NCBI GenBank assembly: GCA_021736985.1
Contig: JAIPEW010000011.1
Span: 17,512-81,511, forward strand
Length of the DNA: 64,000 nt
Reading direction: 5' to 3'
Source: Clostridiales bacterium
Lineage (GTDB): Bacteria > Bacillota > Desulfotomaculia > Desulfotomaculales > VENG01
Position numbers and translations under genes: made by a program. Of the stretch, positions 1-9,060 are shown in pieces. The number at the start of each line of letters is the position of its first letter. The stretch's first letter is position 1. The notes below the pieces were generated by a model. It did not search any database. It was not told where the DNA came from and saw only the letters and a program-made list of their open reading frames with translations.

Positions 1-1
1 T

Positions 2-316
2 AAGGTGCTGGCGGAACATATACAAAATGAAATGGTTAGAATATTGGGCAACAACAAGCGTAAAGCAAAACAGGCAGATAAATACATTTTATCCAGGGCA
101 AAAATACCGGCAGTAATAATTGAAACAGGTTTTCTTACAAATCCTGAAGAATGCAGGAAGCTTCAAGATCCAACTTACCAGGGTAAAATTGCCTATGCTA
201 TTTACGCAGGTATTGCAAAATATTTTGAAGAGCAGTTAAATGACACAAATGATACAAAAGAAAAGGATCCACAGGAGGTGTTTTCACAAAGTCCGTATCA
301 TATAGAAGCACCGTAA
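2..316 (+). CDS. cwlD: N-acetylmuramoyl-L-alanine amidase, C-terminal end (CwlD-like)
   Basis: The reading frame is already open at the window edge, so only the last 105 or so codons are seen. The motif PAVIIETGFLTNPEE matches the end of the Amidase_3 fold, where the Glu in IETGFL is a catalytic/zinc-site residue. It is followed by the usual helix ending in KYFEEQL. Such enzymes cut the amide bond between N-acetylmuramic acid and the stem peptide; CwlD acts on spore cortex to make muramic lactam. A polar tail of about 20 residues after the domain is unusual but short. The family call is firm. The CwlD assignment rather than another Amidase_3 member is inference, because the N-terminus and signal peptide lie outside the window. 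Confidence 0.75.
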   Translation, partial: KVLAEHIQNEMVRILGNNKRKAKQADKYILSRAKIPAVIIETGFLTNPEECRKLQDPTYQGKIAYAIYAGIAKYFEEQLNDTNDTKEKDPQEVFSQSPYHIEAP

Positions 317-436
317 CTGTAGAATATAATTCGGGAACTGTTTTTGACTTAAATTGCATACAACATCCCAGCATTCAGTGAACTTTAAAGGACTGTGTTA
401 AGCACGATATATTTTAAATCCTGTCCGTTCTAAAAC

Positions 437-467
437 GAAGGTAGGGTGAGTGTTGGTCACTACCTTC
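437..467. other. Short inverted repeat in the 317-527 gap
   Basis: GAAGGTAG and CTACCTTC form an 8-bp stem around a 15-nt loop. There is no clear T-run on either side, so it is at best a weak terminator for the convergent amidase and FlhB-like genes. Nothing else recognisable lies in this gap. Confidence 0.35.
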
Positions 468-527
468 TGCAAATCCATTAGTCTTTCAAGTGAAGTGTAT
501 TTTTGCATTTTAAATTGTATTTCCTGA

Positions 528-812
528 TTATGATTTTAGTTTCTTATCAATGCCTGCTACAAATACTAATATCTCTGCAACTGCTTCGTATAAATATTCC
601 GGAATTTCACTACCTACACCCAGTTGGCTCAAAGTATCAGCAAGTGCCTCATCTTTATATACTGGGATATCATTTTTATCAGCTATTTCTTTAATAAGGC
701 CAGCCATATGCCCTTTTCCTTCCGCAACAACAACAGGTGCACCATTTTCTTCAGGCTGATACCGGAGGGCAGCAGCTATTTCCCGATTTTTTTTAGGGGA
801 ATCTTCTTTCAT
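528..812 (-). CDS. FlhB C-terminal-domain-like protein (YlqH type)
   Basis: This is a 94-residue stand-alone version of the cytoplasmic domain of FlhB/YscU export-switch proteins. It shows the family pattern of an Ala-Leu-Arg-Tyr stretch, a PVVVAEGKG strand, then an IADKNDIPVYKDEALADTL helix-strand unit and a final YEAVAEILVFV helix. The position usually held by the self-cleaving NPTH motif reads NGAPVV, so autocleavage is not expected. This resembles B. subtilis YlqH. AAGGAG lies just before the ATG on the minus strand. The gene starts 15 bases after the stop of the upstream minus-strand gene, so the two form an operon. The exact cellular role of YlqH-type proteins is not settled. Confidence 0.8.
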   Translation of the reverse strand: MKEDSPKKNREIAAALRYQPEENGAPVVVAEGKGHMAGLIKEIADKNDIPVYKDEALADTLSQLGVGSEIPEYLYEAVAEILVFVAGIDKKLKS

Positions 813-827
813 TGTAATTAATACTCC

Positions 828-1457
828 TTATATTTTTAAATCAATAAAACCGCTGGGTGTCATACCAGGCAGAACTGCCGGGTTATCAACATGAAGGCAA
901 GAAAGACTTATGTCTTCCCAACCTTGTTGGGCCAGTGATTTTTTTAAATTATCAAAGCTATTTTTTATTTCCTGTACTGTTTCGGTTTTGGAAGCAGCAC
1001 ACTTCAGGGATAAATAGTTATCTTTTTGTATAATCAAGAAATAAATTTCTCCTGCAGAAGGTGCCCTGATGCCAAAAACCAGGCGATTTTGTTCCGTTTG
1101 TCCGTCTTGTTGTTGTTCCTCACGGGTAGCAACCTGTTTATAGAATTTAGCGTCTGGAAAAATTTCAGATTTCAAAGGCAGTGGTATAAATAATAAATGA
1201 TTATTAGCTTCTGATGGATTGCCCTTGAGTGTGGTACTGGTACTGCCGTGAGTGTCAATATGTGTGGATGTACCAGTCTTTGACTGTTGTGCATTAGTCC
1301 TGGACTGCTGTTCAACAGTACTAGTAGGGCGTTGTTGTGCATGGTTTTGGGGAGAATTTAGCTGCTGCGTGTTTTGGGAGGGAGTTGTATTTTGCTGCTT
1401 TACAGTCTCAGATTGTAAAAGTCGCAGTAAAATAGGAAATATGTTGTGTATATGCAT
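828..1457 (-). CDS. Q-rich protein with C-terminal domain resembling FliK/YlqG
   Basis: A 209-residue protein. It has a short hydrophobic-amphipathic N-terminus (about 1-20), a long low-complexity Gln/Thr/Ser/Asn linker (about 22-85) and a folded C-terminal half (about 90-209) ending in FIDLKI. The shape, disordered Q-rich front plus compact C-terminal domain, is that of flagellar hook-length control (FliK-like) proteins. The downstream partner is an FlhB-domain protein, as in the B. subtilis ylqG-ylqH pair. AGAGGGG precedes the ATG. The link to flagellar export is inferred from architecture and neighbour; no single motif proves it. Confidence 0.6.
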   Translation of the reverse strand: MHIHNIFPILLRLLQSETVKQQNTTPSQNTQQLNSPQNHAQQRPTSTVEQQSRTNAQQSKTGTSTHIDTHGSTSTTLKGNPSEANNHLLFIPLPLKSEIFPDAKFYKQVATREEQQQDGQTEQNRLVFGIRAPSAGEIYFLIIQKDNYLSLKCAASKTETVQEIKNSFDNLKKSLAQQGWEDISLSCLHVDNPAVLPGMTPSGFIDLKI

Positions 1458-1712
1458 TTTTATCCCCTCTTAAAAATTATCATTCTGGCACCGGCCTTTG
1501 GGTTTACAGCTTGTCGACTGTTTTTAAACCAGAATTTACGAATAGAATTTACTCTTAAGCAAAGTATAAACATAAATTTACCGGCCTTCAATACAAATCT
1601 AACTTGTAATTTGCATGCGATGGAAGGATATGGGGTAATATGAAAAGAATTCACATTAATATATACAATGTTGGCTAAAATATAGTTGAAGCGCTAAAAA
1701 GGGGTGATTTAC

Positions 1713-3062
1713 TTGGCAATCGTATTTTGTGGTACTGTTCCACATCCTCCTATTGCAGTGCCGGAAGTAGGGCGCGGGCGAGATAGAGAAATAAAGAAAA
1801 CACAGGATGCTGTTTTAGAATTGGGCAAGCACATATCGGAAAGTGCAGCAGATGTGTTGATCATTATTACGCCTCATGGGCCATTGTTTTCTGATGCCGT
1901 GGGGGTTTATGATTTTGATCCTCTTGTAGGAGACCTGGAACAATTCGGTGCTCCCTCGGTATGTTTTAAAGAAAAAAATCACCGGCTGGGCCGGGAAATA
2001 GTTAATGCAGCAAGTTTATATAGTCTCCCGGCAGTTGAACTTGATGCCAGCGTAATGCAGCGGGCTGGAACGAAAGCGCATTTGGATCACGGGGTAATGG
2101 TACCGCTTTATTTTCTTAAAAAAACAGGTGTTAATTTACCCCTGGTAGTTATTTCAATGGGACTTCTTCCATATGAACAGTTATACGAGTTTGGTAAAGC
2201 AATAAATCAAGCTGCTAACAGCATTAATGTCCGGGCAGCTGTAGTAGCTAGCGGGGATTTGTCCCACAGGCTTACTGTTGATGCCCCGGCAGGGTACGAC
2301 CCGTCTGGAGCTGAATTTGACGAGAAAGTTGTAGAATTAATAGGTAAAGGTAATGTTAATGGAATTCTAAACCTGGAGCCTTCTTTAATAGAAAAGGCGG
2401 GAGAATGCGGTTTGCGCCCAATAATTATGTCGTTGGGCGCGCTTGACGGGATGCAAATAAGCCCGCGGATATTATCTTACCAGGGCCCGTTTGGAGTAGG
2501 ATATATGGTTGCAGATTTTGGAGCGGCTTCGCAAAAACAAAATGACGTACAAGAGGAATGCGAGGTAGCCCGGCTGGCACGGGATACCCTGGAAGATTAC
2601 GTCCGGGGTGAATCAAAAGGCGATAACAAAAAAGTTCCCAAAGAATTATTTAATAAAAAAGCAGGGGTTTTTGTTTCTATTAAAAAGCACGGTCATCTGC
2701 GGGGATGCATTGGCACGATTGAACCCGTAAGAGATAACATTGCGGAAGAGGTAAGGGAGAATTCTGTAAGTGCAGGTACGAGAGATCCGCGTTTTACCCC
2801 GGTTGTTCCCGGTGAATTAAGTGAACTAGAATATAGCGTTGATATTCTAGGTGAAGCCGAGCCGGTTGAAACTATGGATAAGCTTGATCCTAAAAAATAC
2901 GGTGTTATTGTACGTTCAGGCGCACGAAAAGGAGTATTGTTGCCTGACCTGGAAGGAATCGACACGGCCGAAAAACAGGTTTCCATAGCAATGCAGAAAG
3001 CAGGCATAGCACCGGGAGAAAAAGTTGAAGTAGAGCGATTTGAAGTATACCGGTACAAATAG
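1713..3062 (+). CDS. AmmeMemoRadiSam system protein: Memo (LigB-like) fused to AMMECR1
   Basis: Two domains in one 449-residue chain. Residues about 1-265 form a Memo/extradiol-dioxygenase-like fold (opening CGTVPHPP, with SGDLSHR and related His motifs). Residues about 280-449 form an AMMECR1 domain carrying the hallmark LRGCIGTIEP and later RDPRFTPV. TTG at 1713 is preferred because AAAAAGGGGTG lies 6-7 bases before it; the in-frame GTG at 1704 would have no binding site. The next gene is the radical SAM member of the same system, 11 bases away, so they are co-transcribed. In other genomes these are often found as neighbours or as Memo and AMMECR1 proteins in tandem. The substrate of the system is unknown. 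Confidence 0.9.
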   Translation: MAIVFCGTVPHPPIAVPEVGRGRDREIKKTQDAVLELGKHISESAADVLIIITPHGPLFSDAVGVYDFDPLVGDLEQFGAPSVCFKEKNHRLGREIVNAASLYSLPAVELDASVMQRAGTKAHLDHGVMVPLYFLKKTGVNLPLVVISMGLLPYEQLYEFGKAINQAANSINVRAAVVASGDLSHRLTVDAPAGYDPSGAEFDEKVVELIGKGNVNGILNLEPSLIEKAGECGLRPIIMSLGALDGMQISPRILSYQGPFGVGYMVADFGAASQKQNDVQEECEVARLARDTLEDYVRGESKGDNKKVPKELFNKKAGVFVSIKKHGHLRGCIGTIEPVRDNIAEEVRENSVSAGTRDPRFTPVVPGELSELEYSVDILGEAEPVETMDKLDPKKYGVIVRSGARKGVLLPDLEGIDTAEKQVSIAMQKAGIAPGEKVEVERFEVYRYK

Positions 3063-3073
3063 GGGGTGCTGCA

Positions 3074-4072
3074 TTGCACGAAGCTATGTTTTATGAAAAA
3101 GATAATAATAAAACTTTTTGCCGGTTGTGTCCTAAATTATGTACTATCTCAGAAGGTAAAACAGGTTTTTGCCGGGTAAGAAAAAATATAGATGGTGTTC
3201 TGTATTCACTTAATTTCGGAGAATGTGCTGCAATGGCCATGGACCCTGTTGAAAAAAAACCCCTGTATCATTTTTATCCGGGTTGCAGCATGCTTTCTGT
3301 GGGTACCTTTGGCTGTAACTTACACTGCGGTTTTTGCCAGAACTGGCAGCTTGCTCATGGTGATCCTGGAACACGCTATATTTCTCCACAACAGCTGGCA
3401 GAAACAGCAGCTGCCTATTCTGCAGAAGAAAACTGTGCTGGCGTGGCATATACTTATGCTGAGCCGTTGATGTGGTACGAGTATATATACGAAGCTTCAA
3501 AGGCCGTAAGGGAAAAGGGGTTAAAAAATGTATTAGTGACAAATGGCTATATAAATCCCGGGCCCCTGCAGGAACTTCTTCCCCTTATAGATGCTGTGAA
3601 TATAGACCTGAAAGCATTTACTGAAGAATTTTATAAATCCACATGTGCAGGTACACTGGAACCAGTAATGCGCACCGTGGAACTGGCTGCTCCTGCATGC
3701 CACTTAGAATTAACGACCCTTTTGATTACCGGTCTTAATGACTCTGAAAACGAAGTGCGTGAACTGGCATCCTGGGTAGCAAGTATTGACCCTGATATTC
3801 CGCTGCACCTGTCCAGATACTTCCCTAACTACAAAATGGAGCGAGAGGCAACTTCCTTGAGCACTTTAAAAAGGGCCAGGGATACAGCTGCAGAAAAACT
3901 AAATTATGTTTATATTGGTAATGCCCCGAGCTTGGATAATTCTGACACTTACTGTCCTCACTGCGGCAAAATGCTTGTAAAGCGTAAGGGTATGAATACG
4001 CAAGTAAAAGCCCTCAATGGAAACAAATGCGCTAATTGCAGCAAGGAGATAAACCTGGTTGGCATTGATTAA
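3074..4072 (+). CDS. amrS: AmmeMemoRadiSam system radical SAM enzyme
   Basis: A 332-residue radical SAM protein of the AmrS/PflA-like group. The cluster-binding motif is CNLHCGFC (about residues 80-87), preceded by the family's N-terminal Cys-rich part (CRLCPKLC, GFCRV) and by MDPVEKKPLYHF. A C-terminal zinc-ribbon-like pair (CPHC and CANC) closes the protein. It starts at TTG 3074 with AGGGGGTG upstream, 11 bases after the Memo/AMMECR1 fusion. It is expected to bind a 4Fe-4S cluster and cleave S-adenosylmethionine. The modified target is not known, and the conserved neighbour presumably takes part. Confidence 0.92.
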   Translation: MHEAMFYEKDNNKTFCRLCPKLCTISEGKTGFCRVRKNIDGVLYSLNFGECAAMAMDPVEKKPLYHFYPGCSMLSVGTFGCNLHCGFCQNWQLAHGDPGTRYISPQQLAETAAAYSAEENCAGVAYTYAEPLMWYEYIYEASKAVREKGLKNVLVTNGYINPGPLQELLPLIDAVNIDLKAFTEEFYKSTCAGTLEPVMRTVELAAPACHLELTTLLITGLNDSENEVRELASWVASIDPDIPLHLSRYFPNYKMEREATSLSTLKRARDTAAEKLNYVYIGNAPSLDNSDTYCPHCGKMLVKRKGMNTQVKALNGNKCANCSKEINLVGID

Positions 4073-4111
4073 TGTGTATGTTATTTCTATACCGGGGAAT
4101 ATCTCTCGGAT

Positions 4112-4141
4112 TTGCTTGTTAAAGGATTAAAATTGTATAAT
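4112..4141 (+). promoter_or_regulatory. Candidate sigma-A promoter for the helicase
   Basis: TTGCTT, an 18-base spacer and a perfect TATAAT lie 37 bases before the TTG start at 4178. No other promoter-like pair is visible in this 105-base gap. Confidence 0.55.
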
Positions 4142-4177
4142 ACTACTATAATAGATTTTACGGGAGAGTAGTTACTT

Positions 4178-6457
4178 TTGGCCAATCCCAAGACTGAAAA
4201 AGTAAAAAACGAAGTTTTTAAATTGTTAAAACAGAAACCCTACAGCCTGTACAGCTTATGCTGCAGCATATCTTCTACCACGGAATTACTGATTGGTGCC
4301 ATTCAGTCCATGTGGGCAAAAGGAGATATAGTACTGGAACATACTCAGGATAAGGATCTCCTGGTTGGTGACGGAATTATCGTTAGATTTAACGAAAGTG
4401 ATGTGGAAAAGTCTGACCCTCTAATAAATGAACAGTTTATTTCTTCCGCGGTAGTGCAGTCAAGGGCCCGGCTGTGCCACGAAGTAAGAAAAGGCATTAA
4501 TGAAATACTATCAGACGGGATGCCGTTGAGTGAAGAGGAATTAAACCGCAGCATACCATTTTATGGTATCAAACCGGAATCAGACCCGGATATAATTGTT
4601 TTACCAGATGGCAGGTATACCTTGCGGACAGTAGAAGCCGGGGAAGCCGAACTGCGGCGGCGCGAACAAGAAGCTGCGCGGAGGTCGGTCAAAATACGCC
4701 GCCAGAAGAAGTTCATAGAAAACTTGTTAAAAGAAAACGGGGTAATTGAAAAAGACCGGCTGTTTGCTTTATTAGAAGAACCCCTGCTGCCTGAAGCAGC
4801 TCAAAAGTTAGTCCAACTTAGCGGGGAGAGGTATGCGCTTCCGGATAGTAATGCAGCCCTGGAAGATATAGCAGTATATCTGGCCCAGAGAGAACCTGTA
4901 GGAAGTAAAGAATTCAGCCGCATGTTTAAACCGCACAAAAAACTGGTTAATACTTTACGCAACGGCAAAGAAATTTCGCCATTTGTTGTGTTATCAGATG
5001 GGCGTTTTACTGTTGAAAAGCACCCGGCTGGACAAAAAGAACTGCACCGCAGGGATGTGTTATTTGAAGTGCAGCAAAAACTAGAGAATTTGATTAAAAA
5101 CAGCATTTTCTTTTCCATGAACAGTAATTTTAACAGGCACCAGAGAAAAAATGCTGCGGAGCAAGCTGTTGATAGGGGGTGCACCTGGATTAAATATGGC
5201 GGCAGGACATTATGGTGTTCACCCTTAGAATTTTCACCGCGGGAAATAGCCCGTGAACTACATGATTTTACCGGTTTAAACTTCTCTGGTGAAGGCAAAC
5301 CGGTTGCACCAATAGCATACATTTTAGATAATACTTACAAGCCGGTAAAAGCAGCACGCAAGCTCTCAATAAAACCGGGCCAGGTAATTAATTTATACCG
5401 TTCAGGTTTTTTACCCGGGGTTAACGTGGAAGGTTCCCTGAGAATATGGGCAAATAATTTATCATCTTTTCAGCAGGGGAGCAGCCTGGATAAATTGATC
5501 AGGCGGGCAGAAGAAGTAGCGCTGCCTGAAGCGGCACGTATGCTGGATGTGCCCCGGGGCATGATACGCCGCCTGGTGCGAGAAGAGTATCTTGAAACTA
5601 TTGAAAGGCACAGGGATGGCAGAAAAGGGCCAGAGCCTGTTTTTCGCCGGGGGGATGTGGAAGATCTTCTGAGGGTTGTCCCGGGCCTGAAAGAAAAATG
5701 GGAGTCAGCCCGTGCACACAAGCTCAAAAAAAGCGAAAAAAGAAGGCCTCTCAGGAACCAGGAAGAAAAAACGTCTTTTTCCCGGGAGCAAAAGCCAATT
5801 GTACTTGACAGTTTTCAATGCGAAGCCATTGATGCACTGGATAAGGACAATTCTGTACTGGTAGCTGCTCCAACGGGCACGGGTAAGACTGTTATTGCAG
5901 AAAAGATAGTAGAGAAAGTGTTGAGTGAAGGGAGAGATATAATATACACTTCACCAATTAAAGCACTTTCCAACCAGAAGTTCAGAGATTTTACTCACCG
6001 CTTTGGCAGGAATAAAGTTGGATTAATAACTGGAGACATCTCTATATATGAACGATCACCACTGCTGGTTATGACAACAGAAATATTTAGAAACTGGTGT
6101 TTTTCTAACCCGGAATGGATGTCTAATATATCCTTTGTGATATTTGATGAGATACATTATCTTGATGACCCGCACCGTGGAACTGCCTGGGAGGAAAGTA
6201 TAATATTTGCACCTCCGCATATAAAAATACTCGGGCTGTCTGCCACTGTACCTAATATTCATGAGCTTGCCGACTGGATGTCGGATGTAAGGCAGTACCC
6301 CGTAGTTGTAGTAGAAGAAAAAGAAAGAGCAGTGCCCCTGGTTATAAAATATGCTGCATCAAGCGGTGAAATTTTAAATGAGAGAGAAGCTCGTGAAGAA
6401 ATTGAGTTTTTCATGGAAGAAAATGAAAAAGGTGTTAAAAAGAAATCTGTAAAATAA
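4178..6457 (+). CDS. Ski2-like DEAD/DEAH-box helicase, N-terminal part (frame broken at about 6440)
   Basis: 759 codons. Residues 1 to about 530 are an unusual N-terminal region rich in Lys/Arg/Glu that looks like several winged-helix or DNA-binding units; one stretch reads PEAARMLDVPRGMIRRLVREEYL. Residues about 545-730 are the first RecA domain: Walker A APTGTGKT, motif Ia TSPIKALSNQKF, DEIHYL as motif II, and LSATVPN as motif III. This is the Ski2/Mtr4 pattern. The second RecA domain is in the next frame, starting at 6472. If one A were added to the A5 run at 6437-6441 the frames would join without loss into one protein of about 1,280 residues. The function is probably RNA or DNA unwinding; the substrate is unknown. 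Confidence 0.85.
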   Translation: MANPKTEKVKNEVFKLLKQKPYSLYSLCCSISSTTELLIGAIQSMWAKGDIVLEHTQDKDLLVGDGIIVRFNESDVEKSDPLINEQFISSAVVQSRARLCHEVRKGINEILSDGMPLSEEELNRSIPFYGIKPESDPDIIVLPDGRYTLRTVEAGEAELRRREQEAARRSVKIRRQKKFIENLLKENGVIEKDRLFALLEEPLLPEAAQKLVQLSGERYALPDSNAALEDIAVYLAQREPVGSKEFSRMFKPHKKLVNTLRNGKEISPFVVLSDGRFTVEKHPAGQKELHRRDVLFEVQQKLENLIKNSIFFSMNSNFNRHQRKNAAEQAVDRGCTWIKYGGRTLWCSPLEFSPREIARELHDFTGLNFSGEGKPVAPIAYILDNTYKPVKAARKLSIKPGQVINLYRSGFLPGVNVEGSLRIWANNLSSFQQGSSLDKLIRRAEEVALPEAARMLDVPRGMIRRLVREEYLETIERHRDGRKGPEPVFRRGDVEDLLRVVPGLKEKWESARAHKLKKSEKRRPLRNQEEKTSFSREQKPIVLDSFQCEAIDALDKDNSVLVAAPTGTGKTVIAEKIVEKVLSEGRDIIYTSPIKALSNQKFRDFTHRFGRNKVGLITGDISIYERSPLLVMTTEIFRNWCFSNPEWMSNISFVIFDEIHYLDDPHRGTAWEESIIFAPPHIKILGLSATVPNIHELADWMSDVRQYPVVVVEEKERAVPLVIKYAASSGEILNEREAREEIEFFMEENEKGVKKKSVK

Positions 6458-6471
6458 AGCGAGGAAAAGCA

Positions 6472-8022
6472 ATGTTCAAACAATCGGCCTGTGTAGAAAT
6501 CATTGAATCTGTACAAGAAAATTTGCCAGCATTATATTTTGTTTTTAGCAGGGGAAAGGCCGAAGCACTTGCCGAAGAACTTGGCAGGGAATGGGATTTT
6601 TTATTACCCGAAGAAAAAGATGCCGTGGAAAAAGCTGTTAGCGAGTATGAACAGGAGAATAGTAACCTGTTCACTGACCGGCGTAAGAATTTACGCCGTC
6701 TGCTTTTGCAGGGTATAGGATACCACCATGCAGGAATTTCTCCTGCTATTAAAGAGTTAGTAGAAAATCTTTATGAAGAAAGACTCATATTTGTACTTTT
6801 CTGTACGGAAACTTTCGCTGTGGGGATAAATTTCCCAGCTGCAAGTACAATTTTTGAATCAACTCGTAAGTGGGACGGCGAAACCCACCGCAACTTGATG
6901 AACCGCGAGTTTTTTCAAATGGCTGGCAGGGCCGGGCGTCGTGGTTATGATAAAGTTGGGCGTGTATATGTACGCCTGGATGAAAAGTACCTGGAGCAAA
7001 CAGGTTTTTTTGATGAAGATCAGGTTGAGCCGGTGCAGGGCAAGCTTTTCATTTCTCCTAATACTGTGCTCAGCTTATTGTGCTGGAAAACCGACGAAGA
7101 AATTCAAAAGTTTCTATCACAAAACCTGGCAGTGTACCAGACTAAAAAAGAAACAAAAAGATTGTCTCGCGAGATCGAAGAAATAGATTTTAGAATGGAA
7201 CAGTTAAAAAGTAATTTCTGCCAGGATCGTGATACGCCTGTATGTCCGATGTTTCGTGCTAACCTTAAAAAAGAGCTGAATAAAATACGCAGAAAAAAGC
7301 ACAAGAAAAAGATGCAAAATATTTTTCCGGGAAGAGAAGAACAAATAAAGTCCATACTTGCTCAAAAGGCTAAAAACTGTGCGTACCAGGCTTGCAATAA
7401 AGCCAGTGATGAAATAAAGACGTTAAAAGAACAAAAGTCTTATCTTGTGCGGCGCAATAAACAACTGGATCGCCAGGCAGAAAATTATCCAAAAGATTTT
7501 GATCGGATGGTGCAGTTGTTAAACAGCCTCGGCTATGTTGAAGGCAGGGATCTGCTGCCAAGAGGCAAGTTTGCCCTGTATATTCATGTCCAGGAACTTT
7601 TCGTGACAGAGCTGGTGTTCTCGGGAATAATACAGGAAGTTTCTCTTGCAGAAGTTGCTGCTATACTGGCCGGTATTGATTATTACCCGGGGCGGGATGA
7701 AGTTGTGCTCCCGGGGGAATATGAAATGGATGAAGTGGGAGTACTCCAAAATGAATTAAAAGAAATGAATGTGCCCGAGAATCTAAGGGTATGGTCACCA
7801 CTTCCCGGGCCCCTGGCAGAAAGCTGGTACAACGGGGCTACTTTTGAACAGCTTATAGAAAAATGCAACCTGCATGAAGGTGATATTTTCTCGCTTCTCC
7901 GGCGTGAAATTGACCTGCTCCGCCAGATGGAACGAGCTTGTGGAGAGAACCGGGAATTAAGAGAAAAACTGTATAACTTGAGGCGTTCACTTGATAGGGA
8001 TGAAATAGCGATAATACTCTAA
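6472..8022 (+). CDS. Ski2-like helicase, C-terminal part
   Basis: 516 codons in the frame one base back from the upstream part. Residues about 10-190 hold the second RecA domain: YFVFSRGKAEALAEEL, GIGYHHAGISP, CTETFAVGINFPA and QMAGRAGRRGYD, which are motifs IV-VI of Ski2-like helicases. The rest is helical with a long Lys-rich segment (about 225-330) and a C-terminal helical domain. The ATG at 6472 has GAGG 7 bases upstream, so separate translation as a second subunit is possible. The upstream frame reads open into this one (from 6439), so a single original gene is more likely. A perfect stem-loop follows the stop. Confidence 0.85.
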   Translation: MFKQSACVEIIESVQENLPALYFVFSRGKAEALAEELGREWDFLLPEEKDAVEKAVSEYEQENSNLFTDRRKNLRRLLLQGIGYHHAGISPAIKELVENLYEERLIFVLFCTETFAVGINFPAASTIFESTRKWDGETHRNLMNREFFQMAGRAGRRGYDKVGRVYVRLDEKYLEQTGFFDEDQVEPVQGKLFISPNTVLSLLCWKTDEEIQKFLSQNLAVYQTKKETKRLSREIEEIDFRMEQLKSNFCQDRDTPVCPMFRANLKKELNKIRRKKHKKKMQNIFPGREEQIKSILAQKAKNCAYQACNKASDEIKTLKEQKSYLVRRNKQLDRQAENYPKDFDRMVQLLNSLGYVEGRDLLPRGKFALYIHVQELFVTELVFSGIIQEVSLAEVAAILAGIDYYPGRDEVVLPGEYEMDEVGVLQNELKEMNVPENLRVWSPLPGPLAESWYNGATFEQLIEKCNLHEGDIFSLLRREIDLLRQMERACGENRELREKLYNLRRSLDRDEIAIIL

Positions 8023-8039
8023 ATCAAAAATTCCATCAG

Positions 8040-8082
8040 CAATAAGTAAAAAATCGTACCGGGCACGATTTTTTACTTATTG
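8040..8082. repeat. Long hairpin, copy 1 of an AATAAGT...ACTTATT dispersed repeat; probable terminator
   Basis: AATAAGTAAAAAATCGT and its exact complement ACGATTTTTTACTTATT flank the short loop ACCGGGC. It lies between the convergent helicase and DUF6544 genes and could end transcription from both. Related copies are at 21257 and 24248. Confidence 0.75.
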
Positions 8083-8084
8083 CG

Positions 8085-8939
8085 TTAATAAATCACAGGT
8101 TTGTTATGATCAATATCTGTAACCTTGAGCTTATACCAGTTGAAATCCCCGGTATCTAATCTCCAGGTGACCTCTGCTTTAGCAGGAACTTTTATACCGT
8201 TAAATTCTTTATAATCATTTACACAGACAAGCCATGTTCTCTTTTTAAACTGCCCGTTAAATTCTCCGTACCTTTCAGCTGTGAAGTTTATAACTTCTCC
8301 TTTTTTATTAAATGTAAATATTCCAGATGCAGTTATCCCGCCGTAACTCATAGTTGCCCTGGCTGATTTTGCATCGATTTCTTCCCATGTAATATAGCTG
8401 CTTAAAGCTGCACTGGGAAACCAGACTGTTTCAGCAAGATAACGCAGCATCGTACCCTGGTCTATTTCTTTTCCCTTGGAATTTGCAACTGTTACCAAAG
8501 AAAGAATCTTAATAAGCATGTTTCCCTTGCCTTCATAATACTTATCTCTTCCCATGATGTGAAACAATGGAGCTGCTTTTATTTTAGCTTTCCATATAAA
8601 TCCGGGCTGGTCTGCTGTAAAATATTGCTCTGCCACTGTAGGCATCCAGCGCAGTCCTTTTTTTAACCGCATAGATGCTTTTTGTTTTAAGCGAACAGTT
8701 CTGATTTTTTCTTTACCTACCAGCCCGGAGTATTTCAGCCATTTTTTTACGCAAGATGGCAGCGCTTCTAAATCTGCTTTTTGAATAATTTCTTTTTTAT
8801 CTTCTACATCATTGAAAAAAACTTTAACTTCTTTTTTTACCTTCTGGTTAAACCAATAATTTGCGATTAAAGAAGTGGCTAGTATTAAAAATATAATTAC
8901 AAAAACAATTAGAAATACATATTTTAATATCTTAAACAT
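8085..8939 (-). CDS. DUF6544-like membrane-anchored protein
   Basis: 284 residues. One N-terminal membrane helix (about 5-28), then a charged stretch, then a beta-rich domain. Motifs seen are LPSCVKKWLKYSGLVG, RLKQKASMRL, WMPTVAEQYF, LRYLAETVWFPSAAL and SYGGITASGIFTFN, which resemble the DUF6544 (formerly DUF6920) family. These are predicted to be anchored on the outer face of the membrane and have no known activity. AAAGGGA precedes the ATG. It is a single gene, convergent with the helicase and upstream of an inositol monophosphatase on the same strand. The 121-base gap between the two genes holds a separate repeat. Confidence 0.7.
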   Translation of the reverse strand: MFKILKYVFLIVFVIIFLILATSLIANYWFNQKVKKEVKVFFNDVEDKKEIIQKADLEALPSCVKKWLKYSGLVGKEKIRTVRLKQKASMRLKKGLRWMPTVAEQYFTADQPGFIWKAKIKAAPLFHIMGRDKYYEGKGNMLIKILSLVTVANSKGKEIDQGTMLRYLAETVWFPSAALSSYITWEEIDAKSARATMSYGGITASGIFTFNKKGEVINFTAERYGEFNGQFKKRTWLVCVNDYKEFNGIKVPAKAEVTWRLDTGDFNWYKLKVTDIDHNKPVIY

Positions 8940-9021
8940 TATAATAGTCCCTTTCTTTATTAAGTTTTTTTGCCTGAAAAGAAACTCTTGCTGCCAGGTA
9001 GGGATAACGGATGAGAGTGTC

Positions 9022-9060
9022 GGTTTTCATACTCCGTTGTGAGCAGAAGCTCATGGGAGT
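9022..9060 (-). repeat. 3'-end repeat, copy 1 (downstream of the IMPase gene)
   Basis: On the minus strand, directly after the IMPase stop codon, CATGAGCTTCTGCTCACAAC and then GGAGTAT can be read. TGAGC/GCTCA pair around a 4-nt loop, with ACTCC/GGAGT as an outer stem. A near-identical copy lies just after argG at 19142 in the same orientation relative to its gene. It may act in termination or 3'-end processing. Confidence 0.6.

Noticed and set aside
6437..6472. Programmed -1 frameshift in the helicase (P-site slip on A-AAA-TAA at 6451-6457)
   Set aside because: The slip is possible, but there is no clear downstream stem, and three other genes show the same missing-base type of break. A simple error or mutation is more likely.
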